Shown in pieces: positions 6,417 through 16,650 of a stretch of DNA of 64,000 nucleotides. Source of the DNA: Candidatus Nitrospira neomarina (GTDB lineage: Bacteria; Nitrospirota; Nitrospiria; Nitrospirales; UBA8639); NCBI RefSeq assembly GCF_032051675.1, contig NZ_CP116968.1, positions 4,705,001-4,769,000 on the forward strand, read 5' to 3'. The translations under genes and the position numbers were made by a program. The notes beneath the pieces were generated by a model that saw only the letters and a program-made list of their open reading frames with translations, did no database searches and was not told the origin of the DNA. How positions within the stretch are numbered: position 1 is the stretch's first letter; each line of letters opens with the position of its first letter.

Positions 6417-9400
6417 ATGGCCATATCTTCCGAACTCATGTACGCCATTCTCGCCATGGATTCCTATAATCGAGGGTACAATCCAGGCATTTTACTCAGC
6501 GGCAGCAATATTGGCACAGCAACAATAGGAAGTGACGAACTACTTCCGGCGGGCTCTCAAGAAGCCGGCTTCTACGCGGTGGCATATAAGTGGAATGGTG
6601 AAACCGTCATTTCATATCGAGGCACGGATGAAGTGTTGGAACTCCCTCTTGTTGATTACCCTATTGCAGCCAATGATGATTTTGATGAAGCCGAGGTTCA
6701 TCTCGCGTCCCAGTTCTATCAGGCAGTGGCGGCGACTGTGTCCCCCTCCACCATCTCCTTCACCGGACATTCGTTGGGCGGCGCATTGGCGGGGATGATG
6801 GGTTCTATCTACGGTCACTTCAGTTTGGCGGTCGATCCTATCGATTTTTTTCCGGCCGTTCAAAACTTTAAAGCGCTCCTGGATCGATATCTATTGGTCA
6901 AAGATACGTCTGAGGCCAGCTCCGATATGATTACCCTTCCCAACATGGGCACGTTCAACACGGTGTCTTTTGCTGAGGCACAATTGAATGCCATGGGAAT
7001 TCCGCTGACCAATCTTCCGGACGTAAGTGAGCAGCTTCAAAATTTCATAGGCGTTCATTTGGCTGGATCGGTGGCTGAACTGTCGAGATCCGCCGCAACG
7101 CCCTCCACGCCGATTCTGGATGGATTGTTGCCCAATATCGGGATTACGGTAGGCATTTTTGATGCCCATAGCGCCTCATTAAATGTAATCGTGCAGTACG
7201 TAAGAGACCAGTGGGTGTTGAGCGGCGCTGATCCTGACCAACTGGCGTTCAGCTCCATTATTGATCCCCTCTTTGATGGATTGTTTGATAACACGATTGG
7301 AGACGCCGCACATGTGGTACCAAATGGAGAGGAGGATGATTCTGGCGATGTCATGCGAGATGCCATTGGCTATTCGGCGTTGGATGAGGGAACCCTGGTC
7401 TTTGGCAACACGGGTATTCGCGCACTCTTGGATGACGCCAATGGGTTGGGGAAATTGGTCACAGAAGGAAATGCTCCGGTCAGTCTACCCAATGCTATAA
7501 CAGGGTTGTCCCAGGCGATTGTTCAGTTTGCCGGGCAGATGGCCTGGCAGAAGGTAGAGTATTCGCAACACGGGGACAAGAATCCAGAGAAAGGGTTCTT
7601 AACCAAATATGAAAGCGATCGGTTACTGATGGCGGACCTGACTAAGGACCTCTGGAATCTTGGTGAAGCGAGCGCGAACGAGCCGGTTGAGGTGATTGGC
7701 ATCCAGTCCATACTCTATCCCTTTTTTACCTATGACCCGGGGGCGGGGGTGTTGTTGGCCAGCATGCAGCGACTGTACGGGAATGCCGAGACAAACGATT
7801 CTTCCGTCATCAATCGGATTGATTTTGCTCTCGGGACAGGAGCGCTAGATGTAGAGCTGAGTGAGCCGGAGGCGAATGCAGAAACCTCCCATGCAAACAC
7901 CACCAGTTTGTTCGTCGGATTGGGAACCGATGATCGGGTGAAAGGCAACAAAGATAATAATATGCTGTTAGGTCGTGATGGCAACGATCGTCTTTATGGA
8001 CGGGAGGGGAAAGATATTTTGCTGGGAGGCGAAGGTGACGACACCCTCTTTGGCGGCAGCGGCAACGATGTGTTGCATGGTGGGGAAAATATGACGATCT
8101 TTCCCGCGGACGGCACCGACACGGCGGATTATTCGGAAGGAGATAGAGGGGCACCGACCCCGGGTGGGATCACCGTGCGCTTGGATTTAGGTTCTGGGGC
8201 GGCGATTGAGGGCAAGCATCCCGTGTGGGTGGAGAATGACGGGTATGGAAACATCGATTATTTATATTCTATTGAAAAGATTGTGGGCACCGCAGTTGGC
8301 GATACGGTGATCGTCAATGGGGGCAATAGCGTCCTGCAGGCCTCCAGTTATGCGCTGTCCACGGGCAAATTGGAGATTGATGGCGGGGCCGGGGAAGACA
8401 CCTTAGATTTTACGGCGTTTTCGGGGACTCTACAGATTCCTCGCTTGAGCAATGGGGCAGGGCAGGCAGGCAATGTGTCGTTTACCAATTTTGAAATTGT
8501 GAAAGATACGGACAGCACCGGGCAGGTCGGAGAAGGGGCCAGTGGAGACAAGAGTTCATTTTTCGAGAGTGCCTATGCCTATATTACCGGGTTGCATACC
8601 ATTTACGGCAACGGGGGTGATGATGGATTAGTGGTCGGGCCAAATGGAAAAAAAATCGATGGGGGAGCGGGCAACGATGTAGTGGTGGCCATCGGAGCGT
8701 CCAACGCGACGTTAGATGGTGGATCGGATGATGACTTCATTATTTCCCTGGGCGGGCAAGGCAATCAACTCTTTGGTGGTGAGGGCAATGATCGCCTATT
8801 TTCGAACACCACGGGAGCACAGATGACGGGTGGGAATGGTGCTGATACCTTTTATTTTTCCCGCAACACGCGCATCGAAGATGCCAAAGGGGAGGATCGG
8901 ATCTCGGCCTTTGGCGCCTTTGATCTGCATGGCGGCTTTCGCTACTCGGACTCGGAAAATCCCTGGGCGTATGGCGCGTCTTTTTTTCGCTATGGCATGA
9001 ATGGCGACGGCGAACTGGTTATCGAAAACGTGATAGGCAACTTGTTTAGCTGGGGAGCGACCTATGTAGCCAATGCCGAGGTGAGTCCCTTTGTGGCTCA
9101 CAGTGAGCGATCCGCCGGCATTATGGTCTTCGAATATGAGGCGGAAGCCATTCTTCTGATCAATAACGATACCGGCAAGGGGCTCTATGAATTTTACGAG
9201 CTGGTGTTCGGATATATGTTCAAGGCGTTGTTAGGGACCTCCTATTTTGCCGGGGTGGACCCGTTGGTATTGGATTTAGATGGAGATGGACTGGAGCTGA
9301 CGGCCCGGACAAACCTCTCCCCGGTGTTCGATTTGGATGGCGACGGCTTTGCCGAACAAACCGGTTGGGTGCGCCCGGATGATGGGCTCCTGGTCTATGA

Positions 9401-12400
9401 CCTGAATGGCAATGGACAGATTGATGATATTGGAGAATTGTTCGGCTCTCCGACCACCTCCGGATTTGCCGAACTGGCTGCTCACGATGCCAATGCCGAT
9501 GGGGTGATCGATGCCAAAGACGCGATCTTTTCCAGTCTGCGCGTCTGGCAGGATCTGGATCAGGATGCGGAAGTGGATGCGGGCGAACTCTCCACCCTCA
9601 GCGACCTGGGCATTGCTTCGCTCTCTTTGGCCGCCACACCCAGCGGGGTGGAGAATACCACCAACCTGGTGGCTGAAACGGGCAGCTTTTCACGGGTTGA
9701 TGGAACCACAGGGCAAATGGCCGATGTGAAGTTTCGTCTGAACAATTATGACTCGGTGTGGCTGGGGGATACGACCGTTGATCCGTCGGTGGCGCACCTT
9801 CCCAATCTGAAAGGGCACGGGACTCTCGTTGACCTGCAGGTGGCCATGACTCTGGATGCCACCGGGGCCCTGCAGTCCACCTTGGAAACGGTATTACCGA
9901 CGCTCAACATCGTGGATCTTGCCACACTCCGTGAACGGGCCATGCCGGTCCTGGAAGCATGGGCGGATGTGCAGGTCGATGTGAATATGCCAGTGCCGCC
10001 GGTTAAACCCGATGTCCATGCCTTTGTGAATCGGACCGTTGAGGGTACCGACATCGTGGATTTTGCTGTTCAGAGCCTGTCCGGGGACTGGTATTTGGCT
10101 AGTGGAAAGGTCGTTCGCGATGAGAATGGTGTGGCCATTCCCGAACCGACCCTTGGCGATATTCTGGCATTCTTTCCCGGCGAGGAGGGCGGATGGGAAA
10201 TCATTCAAGGCAAGCAGATCGCATTCTTGGAACGGTTTATGGGGGAAGAGATTCCTATAAATCAGGTCGAACCCGGCAACCAGGCAGCCATTTCCGCGTT
10301 TGAAGGTATTTTGGATCTCCTGGTATCGCGTCTGGATGCCTTGGCCGTGCGATTGGCGGCCCAGGGACCTCTTCAATCCTATTTTGCATCGGTGGAATAT
10401 GACGTGGAAGCCGATGCCCTTCAAGCCACGACCAACCGGGATTTGGTGCCCATGTTCGAGGCGGTGTTCGCCGGGGCGCCTGGCTCCGCGCAGGGAGACC
10501 AGGATTGGCTTTCGGCATGGAATGAAATTTTCGACGTGGTGTTTGAAAATTTTCAACGGTTCGGCGGCACCCATTTGCAAAACACCCAGTCCTTTCTCTT
10601 CACCAATATCGTCGCGGCCTACGAAAATGTCGGGTTGACGGTCGATGTGAAAACCGCTGCGATTTCTCTCGGCGTGCCTGAAGAGTTGCTCTTTGTGGGG
10701 AATGGAGAAGTGGTCGGAAATTCGGGAACCAATATTTTCTACTTAGAAACCGGAGGTCAGGTGCTCAAAGGGGAGGCCGGACATGATATCTATGTGGTCG
10801 GCCGGAATTTCGGGCATGACGTGATTGATGACTATGAAGCTCCTCTCACGGAAAATTCCGAAGATGTTCTTCGATTTGCTCATTACAATCCCGAGGATTT
10901 GACGTTTACCCGCGACGGCATCGACCTCGTGATCACCGTGAATAATACAACGAATGAACTCCGGATCCTGGAGCAGTTTATCGGGGAGAAACCGCATCTG
11001 TTTGGCGGCAATGTGAATCCTGACCGCGGCATTAACGAGATTGTGTTTGCGGACGGGACGGTGTGGCGGTCCTTTGATATTGCTGAAGCGGTCTCGCGAC
11101 CATTAGCCGCCGATCAAACGATAACGGGGACCTGGGAAGCGGATGTTCTCGATGGGGGTGGCGGCAACGATGTCTTATCGGGTGGGGACGGCGGCGATGT
11201 GTATTTCTTTAATCGAGGGTATGGTCACGATCTCGTCATTGATGAGTTGACCTATGTGTTGGTGGATGATCCGGACTTTTTGGTATTCGGCCAAGGGGTC
11301 ACCCGGGATGATGTGTCGTTTTCCCGCGTGGGCGATTCGACGGACATTGTGGTGACGATTGATGACACGGGTGAGACGATCACCATGCAGGAATTCGCCG
11401 AAGCCACCTATACCGGTCCCTTCGGCACGCAGTGGTTTAACCGCATTGAACATGTGGTATTTGCCGATGGTACGTTCCTTCAGTGGTATGAAATATTGGA
11501 ACAGGTAGTGGCCCGGCAAGCGACGACCGGGGACGATACGATCTATGGATTTTCCTATGAAGATGTGTTGGATGGTGGTGCGGGAAATGATTTTCTTTCC
11601 GGCGGGAATGAAAATGATACCTACGTGTTCAACGTGGGCTATGGGCATGACACGATTCACGAAAATATGACGCGAATCAATTCCGGTCAGACCGACACGG
11701 TGAGGTTTGGGTCAGGTGTCCAATTGAATGAGGTGACGTTTGGCCGAACCGGAAATAGCGATGATTTGGTCATTGGTGTCTCCCCGACCGACACCCTCAC
11801 CATTGAGCAACAATTTACGGCAACCTATACCGGGCCCTTTGGCACTCAATGGATGGAGCGCATCGAACGCTTCGAGTTTCAGGTGGACGGGCAACTGGTC
11901 ACGCTGACCGCCGACGATGTGATTCTCAAGGTGTTGGAACAAGCAAGTACGGAGGGTGATGACATCATATATGGGTTTGATCGGGAAGATGTACTGGATG
12001 GAGGCGCAGGTAACGATTTCCTCTCCGGAGGAAATGAAAGCGATACGTATCGTTTTGGCCTTGGTTACGCACAGGATACGGTTGAGGACGCGCACGACAA
12101 TATTCTGAGCGGGGACAATGATCGGATCGAATTTATCGGAGCACTTACCCCCGATGATATAACTCTGGTGCGTTCGGGTGTTGATCTGGAGGTGCACTTA
12201 GCGGATGCCTCCGTCCTGACTCTTGCAAAGATGTTCGATGAACATCCCGTTATCAATCTGAATTTCAACCGTATCGAAGAATTTTATTTTGAAGGACCGG
12301 ATATCCTGCTCACGAATGAAGACATTATGCTGCGGTTGATTGATGAGGCTCAGACCAGCGGAGATGATGTGGTCTTAGGATTTAAATGGGATGATCGGCT

Positions 12401-14363
12401 GGACGGTGGGACCGGAAATGACCGCCTGGAAGGGCAGTTGGGCAGCGATACCTATGTGTTTGGGCGGGGCTACGGTCACGATGTGGTGTACGACATTGGA
12501 GGCAACCTTGATGTGGTGGAGTTCGCAGCGGATCTCGCGCCTTCCCATGTTCGTGTCGAGCGGGGGGCTGGCGTGAGCGATGTACGATTGATCATTAATG
12601 ACACGGGCGACACCCTCACCCTTGAGCAACAAAATACCTACTTTACCCTGGGGCAACCGCCATACCAAATTGAAGAGGTTCGTTTCGCTGACGCGACGGT
12701 GTGGACCGCCAATCAATTACGGGCCAAGGTGCTGGAGGGAGAACGCACGAATGGTGATGACACCATCTATGGGTTTTTCACGGCGGATATCCTGGATGGC
12801 GGTGCGGGGAATGACCGTCTGGAGGGAGGAGTCGGTGGAGATACCTATCTGTTTGATCGAGGCTCGGGGAATGATGTGGTTTTGGATGATAACACCAATA
12901 TTTTTTCGACTGATCCTGACACCATTCAATTCGGAGGAACACTTAACCCTAATGATTTGCTGGTCACCCGCGTGGGGAATGATCTCCGTCTCGAAATCCA
13001 GGATACGGGGGAGTCTCTCACGGTTAAAGATCAGTTTTATTCTTCCTACCGTCTTATTGAACGGTTTGTCTTTTCCGATGGTCAGGTGGTGACAGCCCAA
13101 ACGATGGAACAAATAGCGGAAACGGGTTCCGGACAGAGCCCAATTATAATGGGAACCAATGGGGATGACACGTTAGTAGGAACGGCCGATGCTGATATCT
13201 TCGATGCCCAGGTTGGGAATGATGTGCTCCAGGGTCTTGGAGGAAGTGATACCTATCGTTTTGGCGTCGGATATGGGAGCGACACCATCCAGGACGTAGG
13301 CCTGTCAGGGGACCAGGATCGTATAGAGTTGGTAGACCTACTTCCTATTGACGTTCGGTTGGAACGTGAAGGAAATGATCTCAGGATTGTGTTGTTAGCA
13401 GGTTCCGATACCCTCAAAGTCGTGAATCATTTTTCTTCACAAGGAACCGGGATTGAACAACTCGAATTTACAAATGGAGAAGTTTGGGATCGAACCCAAA
13501 TACAACAAAACTCCGTATATCCGGGCACCAGTGGGTCGGATAATCTCGTCGGAACAGCCGAGGCGGATGTCTTTCTCTCAAGTGCCGGGGACGATATCGT
13601 GGATGGGAAAGAAGGCGGTGATACATATTATTACGTCAGCGGTCATGGCCAAGATCAATTTTTGGATACGGGAGTGCAGGGCGGAGTGATAGACACATTG
13701 TACTTAAGCGATTTGCTCCGTACCCAAGTATCGTTTGCCCGGACAGCCGAGGATGTTCTGATAACCGACAACGCCACCCAACAGGTCATACGCCTGACGG
13801 GACAGTTTACTTCATCTGAGAAAGGTCTGGAACGCCTCGTATTTGCGGACGGGGAAGAATGGAATCGTCAGGCGATGCAAACCAACATCACGGTGTTTGT
13901 GGGAGCGATCATTGGCACCTCGGCCAATAATACTCTGAATGGGACTTCGAGCAACGATGTTCTTATCGGGCGCGAAGGCAACGATCTGCTCTATGGCCTG
14001 GATGGCTCGGATATGTACGTGTTTACGCGAGGGGACGGGCAGGACACGATCGACGACAATGGGTTAGCGGATACTGATGTGCTCCGGTTGTATGGGTATA
14101 CGCCGGGGGAGGTGCTATTGGGCCGGTCGGGCGCCACGGCGACGGTGGTCCTGACCTTTGTGGGGACGGCGGACAAAATTACGTTAGTCAATGAAGTGAA
14201 TAGTCTGCAGGATACGATTGAACAGATTCAATTTGACGATGGGAGTAGTGGTGGGCGGCCTGGGCAACGATCTGCTCTATGGCCTGGATGGGTCCGACAC
14301 GTATGTGTTCACGCGAGGGGACGGGCAGGATACGATCGACGACAATGGGTTAGCGGATACTGA
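6417..14363 (+). CDS. giant RTX protein with N-terminal lipase domain and self-processing module (3' frame broken)
   Basis: The 2648-residue open frame starts at ATG 6417 with AAGGAG six bases upstream. Residues ~1-250 are lipase-like: ETVISYRGTDE and the nucleophile elbow TGHSLGGALAG with Ser119. RTX nonapeptides lie at ~501-560 (GRDGNDRLYGREGKD) and ~715-815. Residues ~948-1110 resemble the FrpC self-processing module: VDPLVLDLDGDG with Asp948-Pro949, then DLNGNGQIDD and RVWQDLDQDA, with many Asp-rich Ca2+ loops. From ~1430 on, about ten units of ~130 residues combine GDDTIYGF..LDGGAGND and haemolysin-related blocks. After about residue 2610 the protein leaves the repeat pattern (GRPGQRSALWPGWV) and stops at 14363, whereas the pattern continues in the next frame. 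It is probably secreted by the transporter encoded downstream, acylated by the HlyC-like proteins, and active on lipids; target unknown. Confidence 0.9.
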   Translation: MAISSELMYAILAMDSYNRGYNPGILLSGSNIGTATIGSDELLPAGSQEAGFYAVAYKWNGETVISYRGTDEVLELPLVDYPIAANDDFDEAEVHLASQFYQAVAATVSPSTISFTGHSLGGALAGMMGSIYGHFSLAVDPIDFFPAVQNFKALLDRYLLVKDTSEASSDMITLPNMGTFNTVSFAEAQLNAMGIPLTNLPDVSEQLQNFIGVHLAGSVAELSRSAATPSTPILDGLLPNIGITVGIFDAHSASLNVIVQYVRDQWVLSGADPDQLAFSSIIDPLFDGLFDNTIGDAAHVVPNGEEDDSGDVMRDAIGYSALDEGTLVFGNTGIRALLDDANGLGKLVTEGNAPVSLPNAITGLSQAIVQFAGQMAWQKVEYSQHGDKNPEKGFLTKYESDRLLMADLTKDLWNLGEASANEPVEVIGIQSILYPFFTYDPGAGVLLASMQRLYGNAETNDSSVINRIDFALGTGALDVELSEPEANAETSHANTTSLFVGLGTDDRVKGNKDNNMLLGRDGNDRLYGREGKDILLGGEGDDTLFGGSGNDVLHGGENMTIFPADGTDTADYSEGDRGAPTPGGITVRLDLGSGAAIEGKHPVWVENDGYGNIDYLYSIEKIVGTAVGDTVIVNGGNSVLQASSYALSTGKLEIDGGAGEDTLDFTAFSGTLQIPRLSNGAGQAGNVSFTNFEIVKDTDSTGQVGEGASGDKSSFFESAYAYITGLHTIYGNGGDDGLVVGPNGKKIDGGAGNDVVVAIGASNATLDGGSDDDFIISLGGQGNQLFGGEGNDRLFSNTTGAQMTGGNGADTFYFSRNTRIEDAKGEDRISAFGAFDLHGGFRYSDSENPWAYGASFFRYGMNGDGELVIENVIGNLFSWGATYVANAEVSPFVAHSERSAGIMVFEYEAEAILLINNDTGKGLYEFYELVFGYMFKALLGTSYFAGVDPLVLDLDGDGLELTARTNLSPVFDLDGDGFAEQTGWVRPDDGLLVYDLNGNGQIDDIGELFGSPTTSGFAELAAHDANADGVIDAKDAIFSSLRVWQDLDQDAEVDAGELSTLSDLGIASLSLAATPSGVENTTNLVAETGSFSRVDGTTGQMADVKFRLNNYDSVWLGDTTVDPSVAHLPNLKGHGTLVDLQVAMTLDATGALQSTLETVLPTLNIVDLATLRERAMPVLEAWADVQVDVNMPVPPVKPDVHAFVNRTVEGTDIVDFAVQSLSGDWYLASGKVVRDENGVAIPEPTLGDILAFFPGEEGGWEIIQGKQIAFLERFMGEEIPINQVEPGNQAAISAFEGILDLLVSRLDALAVRLAAQGPLQSYFASVEYDVEADALQATTNRDLVPMFEAVFAGAPGSAQGDQDWLSAWNEIFDVVFENFQRFGGTHLQNTQSFLFTNIVAAYENVGLTVDVKTAAISLGVPEELLFVGNGEVVGNSGTNIFYLETGGQVLKGEAGHDIYVVGRNFGHDVIDDYEAPLTENSEDVLRFAHYNPEDLTFTRDGIDLVITVNNTTNELRILEQFIGEKPHLFGGNVNPDRGINEIVFADGTVWRSFDIAEAVSRPLAADQTITGTWEADVLDGGGGNDVLSGGDGGDVYFFNRGYGHDLVIDELTYVLVDDPDFLVFGQGVTRDDVSFSRVGDSTDIVVTIDDTGETITMQEFAEATYTGPFGTQWFNRIEHVVFADGTFLQWYEILEQVVARQATTGDDTIYGFSYEDVLDGGAGNDFLSGGNENDTYVFNVGYGHDTIHENMTRINSGQTDTVRFGSGVQLNEVTFGRTGNSDDLVIGVSPTDTLTIEQQFTATYTGPFGTQWMERIERFEFQVDGQLVTLTADDVILKVLEQASTEGDDIIYGFDREDVLDGGAGNDFLSGGNESDTYRFGLGYAQDTVEDAHDNILSGDNDRIEFIGALTPDDITLVRSGVDLEVHLADASVLTLAKMFDEHPVINLNFNRIEEFYFEGPDILLTNEDIMLRLIDEAQTSGDDVVLGFKWDDRLDGGTGNDRLEGQLGSDTYVFGRGYGHDVVYDIGGNLDVVEFAADLAPSHVRVERGAGVSDVRLIINDTGDTLTLEQQNTYFTLGQPPYQIEEVRFADATVWTANQLRAKVLEGERTNGDDTIYGFFTADILDGGAGNDRLEGGVGGDTYLFDRGSGNDVVLDDNTNIFSTDPDTIQFGGTLNPNDLLVTRVGNDLRLEIQDTGESLTVKDQFYSSYRLIERFVFSDGQVVTAQTMEQIAETGSGQSPIIMGTNGDDTLVGTADADIFDAQVGNDVLQGLGGSDTYRFGVGYGSDTIQDVGLSGDQDRIELVDLLPIDVRLEREGNDLRIVLLAGSDTLKVVNHFSSQGTGIEQLEFTNGEVWDRTQIQQNSVYPGTSGSDNLVGTAEADVFLSSAGDDIVDGKEGGDTYYYVSGHGQDQFLDTGVQGGVIDTLYLSDLLRTQVSFARTAEDVLITDNATQQVIRLTGQFTSSEKGLERLVFADGEEWNRQAMQTNITVFVGAIIGTSANNTLNGTSSNDVLIGREGNDLLYGLDGSDMYVFTRGDGQDTIDDNGLADTDVLRLYGYTPGEVLLGRSGATATVVLTFVGTADKITLVNEVNSLQDTIEQIQFDDGSSGGRPGQRSALWPGWVRHVCVHARGRAGYDRRQWVSGY

Positions 14364-14904
14364 TGTGCTCCAGTTGCATGGGTATACGCCCGATGAAGTC
14401 AGTTTAGGAGGGAATGGCATAGCTGGAACTCTTGTGCTCAATTTTGAAGGAACCTCTGACCAGATTACCCTCGTGAATGAAATCAACAGTTTGTTTGACA
14501 CCATTGAACAAATTGTATTTGACGACGGCACGGTCTGGACGGAGGTAGGTCTTCGGACCCGGGTGATTACCGGAACTGCCAATGGAGAGACCTTGACCGG
14601 CACCGCCAATTCGGATTTGCTGACCGGATTGGGAGGGGCTGATGTGTTGACCGGTGGAGCCGGCAATGACACGTTTGTCTTTCGGGGATTGGCAGTGGGC
14701 CATGACACCATCACGGATTTCAGCGGTGGAGCCGGCTTAGAGGATCGGATTGAAATTGATACCTTTGATTCCTTTGATGAGATTTTGACCGCGCTCTCAC
14801 AAAATGGGACGGATGCCGTGATCACCATCGATGCCAATAATTCGATCACCCTTGCAAATGTTGTGATGACCGATCTTCATCAGGATGATTTTCGGTTTGT
14901 CTAA
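14218..14904 (+). pseudogene. C-terminal part of the RTX protein, displaced by frameshift
   Basis: In the +1 frame relative to the 6417 gene, real similarity begins at about 14252 with GGLGNDLLYGLDGSDTYVF and continues through one haemolysin-related unit. A final nonapeptide cluster (LTGLGGADVLTGGAGNDTFV) follows, then an Asp-rich tail of ~75 residues ending QDDFRFV. Such a tail after the last RTX block is where type I secretion signals lie. No strong ribosome site or natural start is seen, so it is the severed end of the toxin gene rather than a separate gene. The exporter gene begins nine bases after its stop. If the frame break is real, the long product cannot carry this tail. Confidence 0.8.
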
Positions 14905-14913
14905 TTGCACACG

Positions 14914-16650
14914 ATGAATTCCTCCCTTTTGAAAGGGCCTGGGCCAGCATCTCCGGTGGCCGAGGCCCTGTCTCTCCGCACGACGACTTTTCTGTCGGTA
15001 GGTCTCATCAGCTTGGTCATTAATATGCTGATGTTGACTGGTCCGCTCTTCATGCTTCAAATTTATGATCGTGTGCTGACGAGCCGAAGTGTGCCCACTC
15101 TCTTGGTGCTGTCGGGTTTGGTGGCAGGCTTGTATCTTTTTTTTGGTCTGCTTGAAGGAATCCGGGCTCGGAGTCTTGCCCGGGTCGCAGCGTGGGTGGA
15201 TTCGCGTCTATCTTCACAAAGCTTAGAAGCCAATATTGCTCTCTCTCTGCGGTTGGGTGATCACTTTCGAGATCGGGATTCCGTAAGGGATTTAGATGCG
15301 GTTCGGCAGTTCTTATCCGGACCGGGGCCTGCTGCGATTTTTGATATTCCGTGGATGCCGGTCTATTTGGGTCTGATCTTTATCTTTCATGTGTATCTGG
15401 GCTGGTTGGCCCTGGCAGGAGCTTTGGTCATTTCGCTGCTCATTGGCCTGAATGAAGTCCTTTCCCGGCAGCCAGCGCGGGAGGTGTCCATTTTTGTAGC
15501 CCGCCGAAATGCTATTGTGAATGCGACACGCCGTAATGCCGAGGTGCTAACCGCCATGGGGATGATAGAAGCGTTTACCCGTCGATGGAATTTACAGAAT
15601 TCGGACTATCTGAAGGTACAGGAGCAGGCTATTGACCGGGCCACGTATTTTTCCACCACTATTAAGTCCTTTCGATTTCTTTTGCAGTCTGGGGTACTTG
15701 GTCTAGGAGCTTGGCTGGCCATCCAACAAGAAATCTCCCCTGGAGTGATGATCGCCGCTTCTATCATTACTTCCAGAGCTCTGGCCCCTGTGGAACAAGC
15801 GGTGGCTCATTGGAGAGGGTTTGTAGCCGCTCGCCAAGGAGGGAAGGCCTTGTCAGATGCGCTACGGATTCCACTGCATCATCCACTTATCATGCAGTTA
15901 CCCGCCCCTAGGCGGTCGTTAGATGTGCAACAAGTAGCAATTGCGGCTCCCACTGAACGGTCCCTGTTGGTGCAGGGCGTAAATTTTCACCTGGAGGCAG
16001 GGGATGGGCTAGGTATTATTGGACCATCGGGATCGGGGAAAACCAGCCTTATTCGCACGTTGGTTGGTGTCTGGCCTCCCATCAAAGGAGCGGTGCGGTT
16101 AGACGGGGCTGAATTGAATCAGTGGGATCGAGGTATGTTGGGAAAGGCTATAGGTTATTTGCCTCAAGATGTCGAGTTATTTGATGGCACAGTAGCAGAA
16201 AATATTTCACGGTTTGATCCGAGTCCTGCATCCGAAGATATTCTGATTGCAGCGAGAGCGTCTAATCTCCACGATATCCTGACAGCTTTGCCCAAAGGGT
16301 ATGACACCATAATTGGGGAAGGTGGCAACCGGCTTTCGGCAGGATTACGCCAACGGATTGCATTAGCTCGTGCCTTGTATGGAAGCCCATTTCTCATTGT
16401 CCTCGATGAGCCTAATTCCAATTTGGATGCGGAAGGTGATGTCGCACTTCGAGAAGCCATTCGCAGCATGCGCGTTCGGGGAAGCATCGTGATTGTCGTC
16501 GCGCATCGTCCAAGCGCTATTGAGCCGGTTGATCAGCTTTTGTATCTGCGAGAGGGAAAGCAGGTGGCCTTTGGGAAGAAGGCCGATGTGTTGTCCAAGG
16601 TCCTGAGCCCCTCGAATGATTCTGTCGCCTTGCATGCGGGGGCATTGTGA
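14914..16650 (+). CDS. type I secretion ABC transporter, permease/ATPase (PrtD-like)
   Basis: This inner-membrane exporter is expected to drive the RTX protein from cytoplasm to outside in one step. With the ATG at 14914 it is 578 residues. The N-terminal half has transmembrane helices (LISLVINMLMLTGPLFMLQI, LLVLSGLVAGLYLFFG, VYLGLIFIFHVYLGWLALAG). The ATPase half has Walker A IIGPSGSGKTS near residue 370, signature LSAGLRQRIALARAL near 475, and Walker B LIVLDEPNSNLDAEGD. The NSNLD ending and 580-residue size fit the PrtD/LipB/AprD branch rather than HlyB, as there is no C39-like domain. The signature reads LSAGL instead of LSGGQ. The gene starts nine bases after the RTX tail and overlaps the adaptor gene by four bases. 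Confidence 0.93.
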   Translation: MNSSLLKGPGPASPVAEALSLRTTTFLSVGLISLVINMLMLTGPLFMLQIYDRVLTSRSVPTLLVLSGLVAGLYLFFGLLEGIRARSLARVAAWVDSRLSSQSLEANIALSLRLGDHFRDRDSVRDLDAVRQFLSGPGPAAIFDIPWMPVYLGLIFIFHVYLGWLALAGALVISLLIGLNEVLSRQPAREVSIFVARRNAIVNATRRNAEVLTAMGMIEAFTRRWNLQNSDYLKVQEQAIDRATYFSTTIKSFRFLLQSGVLGLGAWLAIQQEISPGVMIAASIITSRALAPVEQAVAHWRGFVAARQGGKALSDALRIPLHHPLIMQLPAPRRSLDVQQVAIAAPTERSLLVQGVNFHLEAGDGLGIIGPSGSGKTSLIRTLVGVWPPIKGAVRLDGAELNQWDRGMLGKAIGYLPQDVELFDGTVAENISRFDPSPASEDILIAARASNLHDILTALPKGYDTIIGEGGNRLSAGLRQRIALARALYGSPFLIVLDEPNSNLDAEGDVALREAIRSMRVRGSIVIVVAHRPSAIEPVDQLLYLREGKQVAFGKKADVLSKVLSPSNDSVALHAGAL

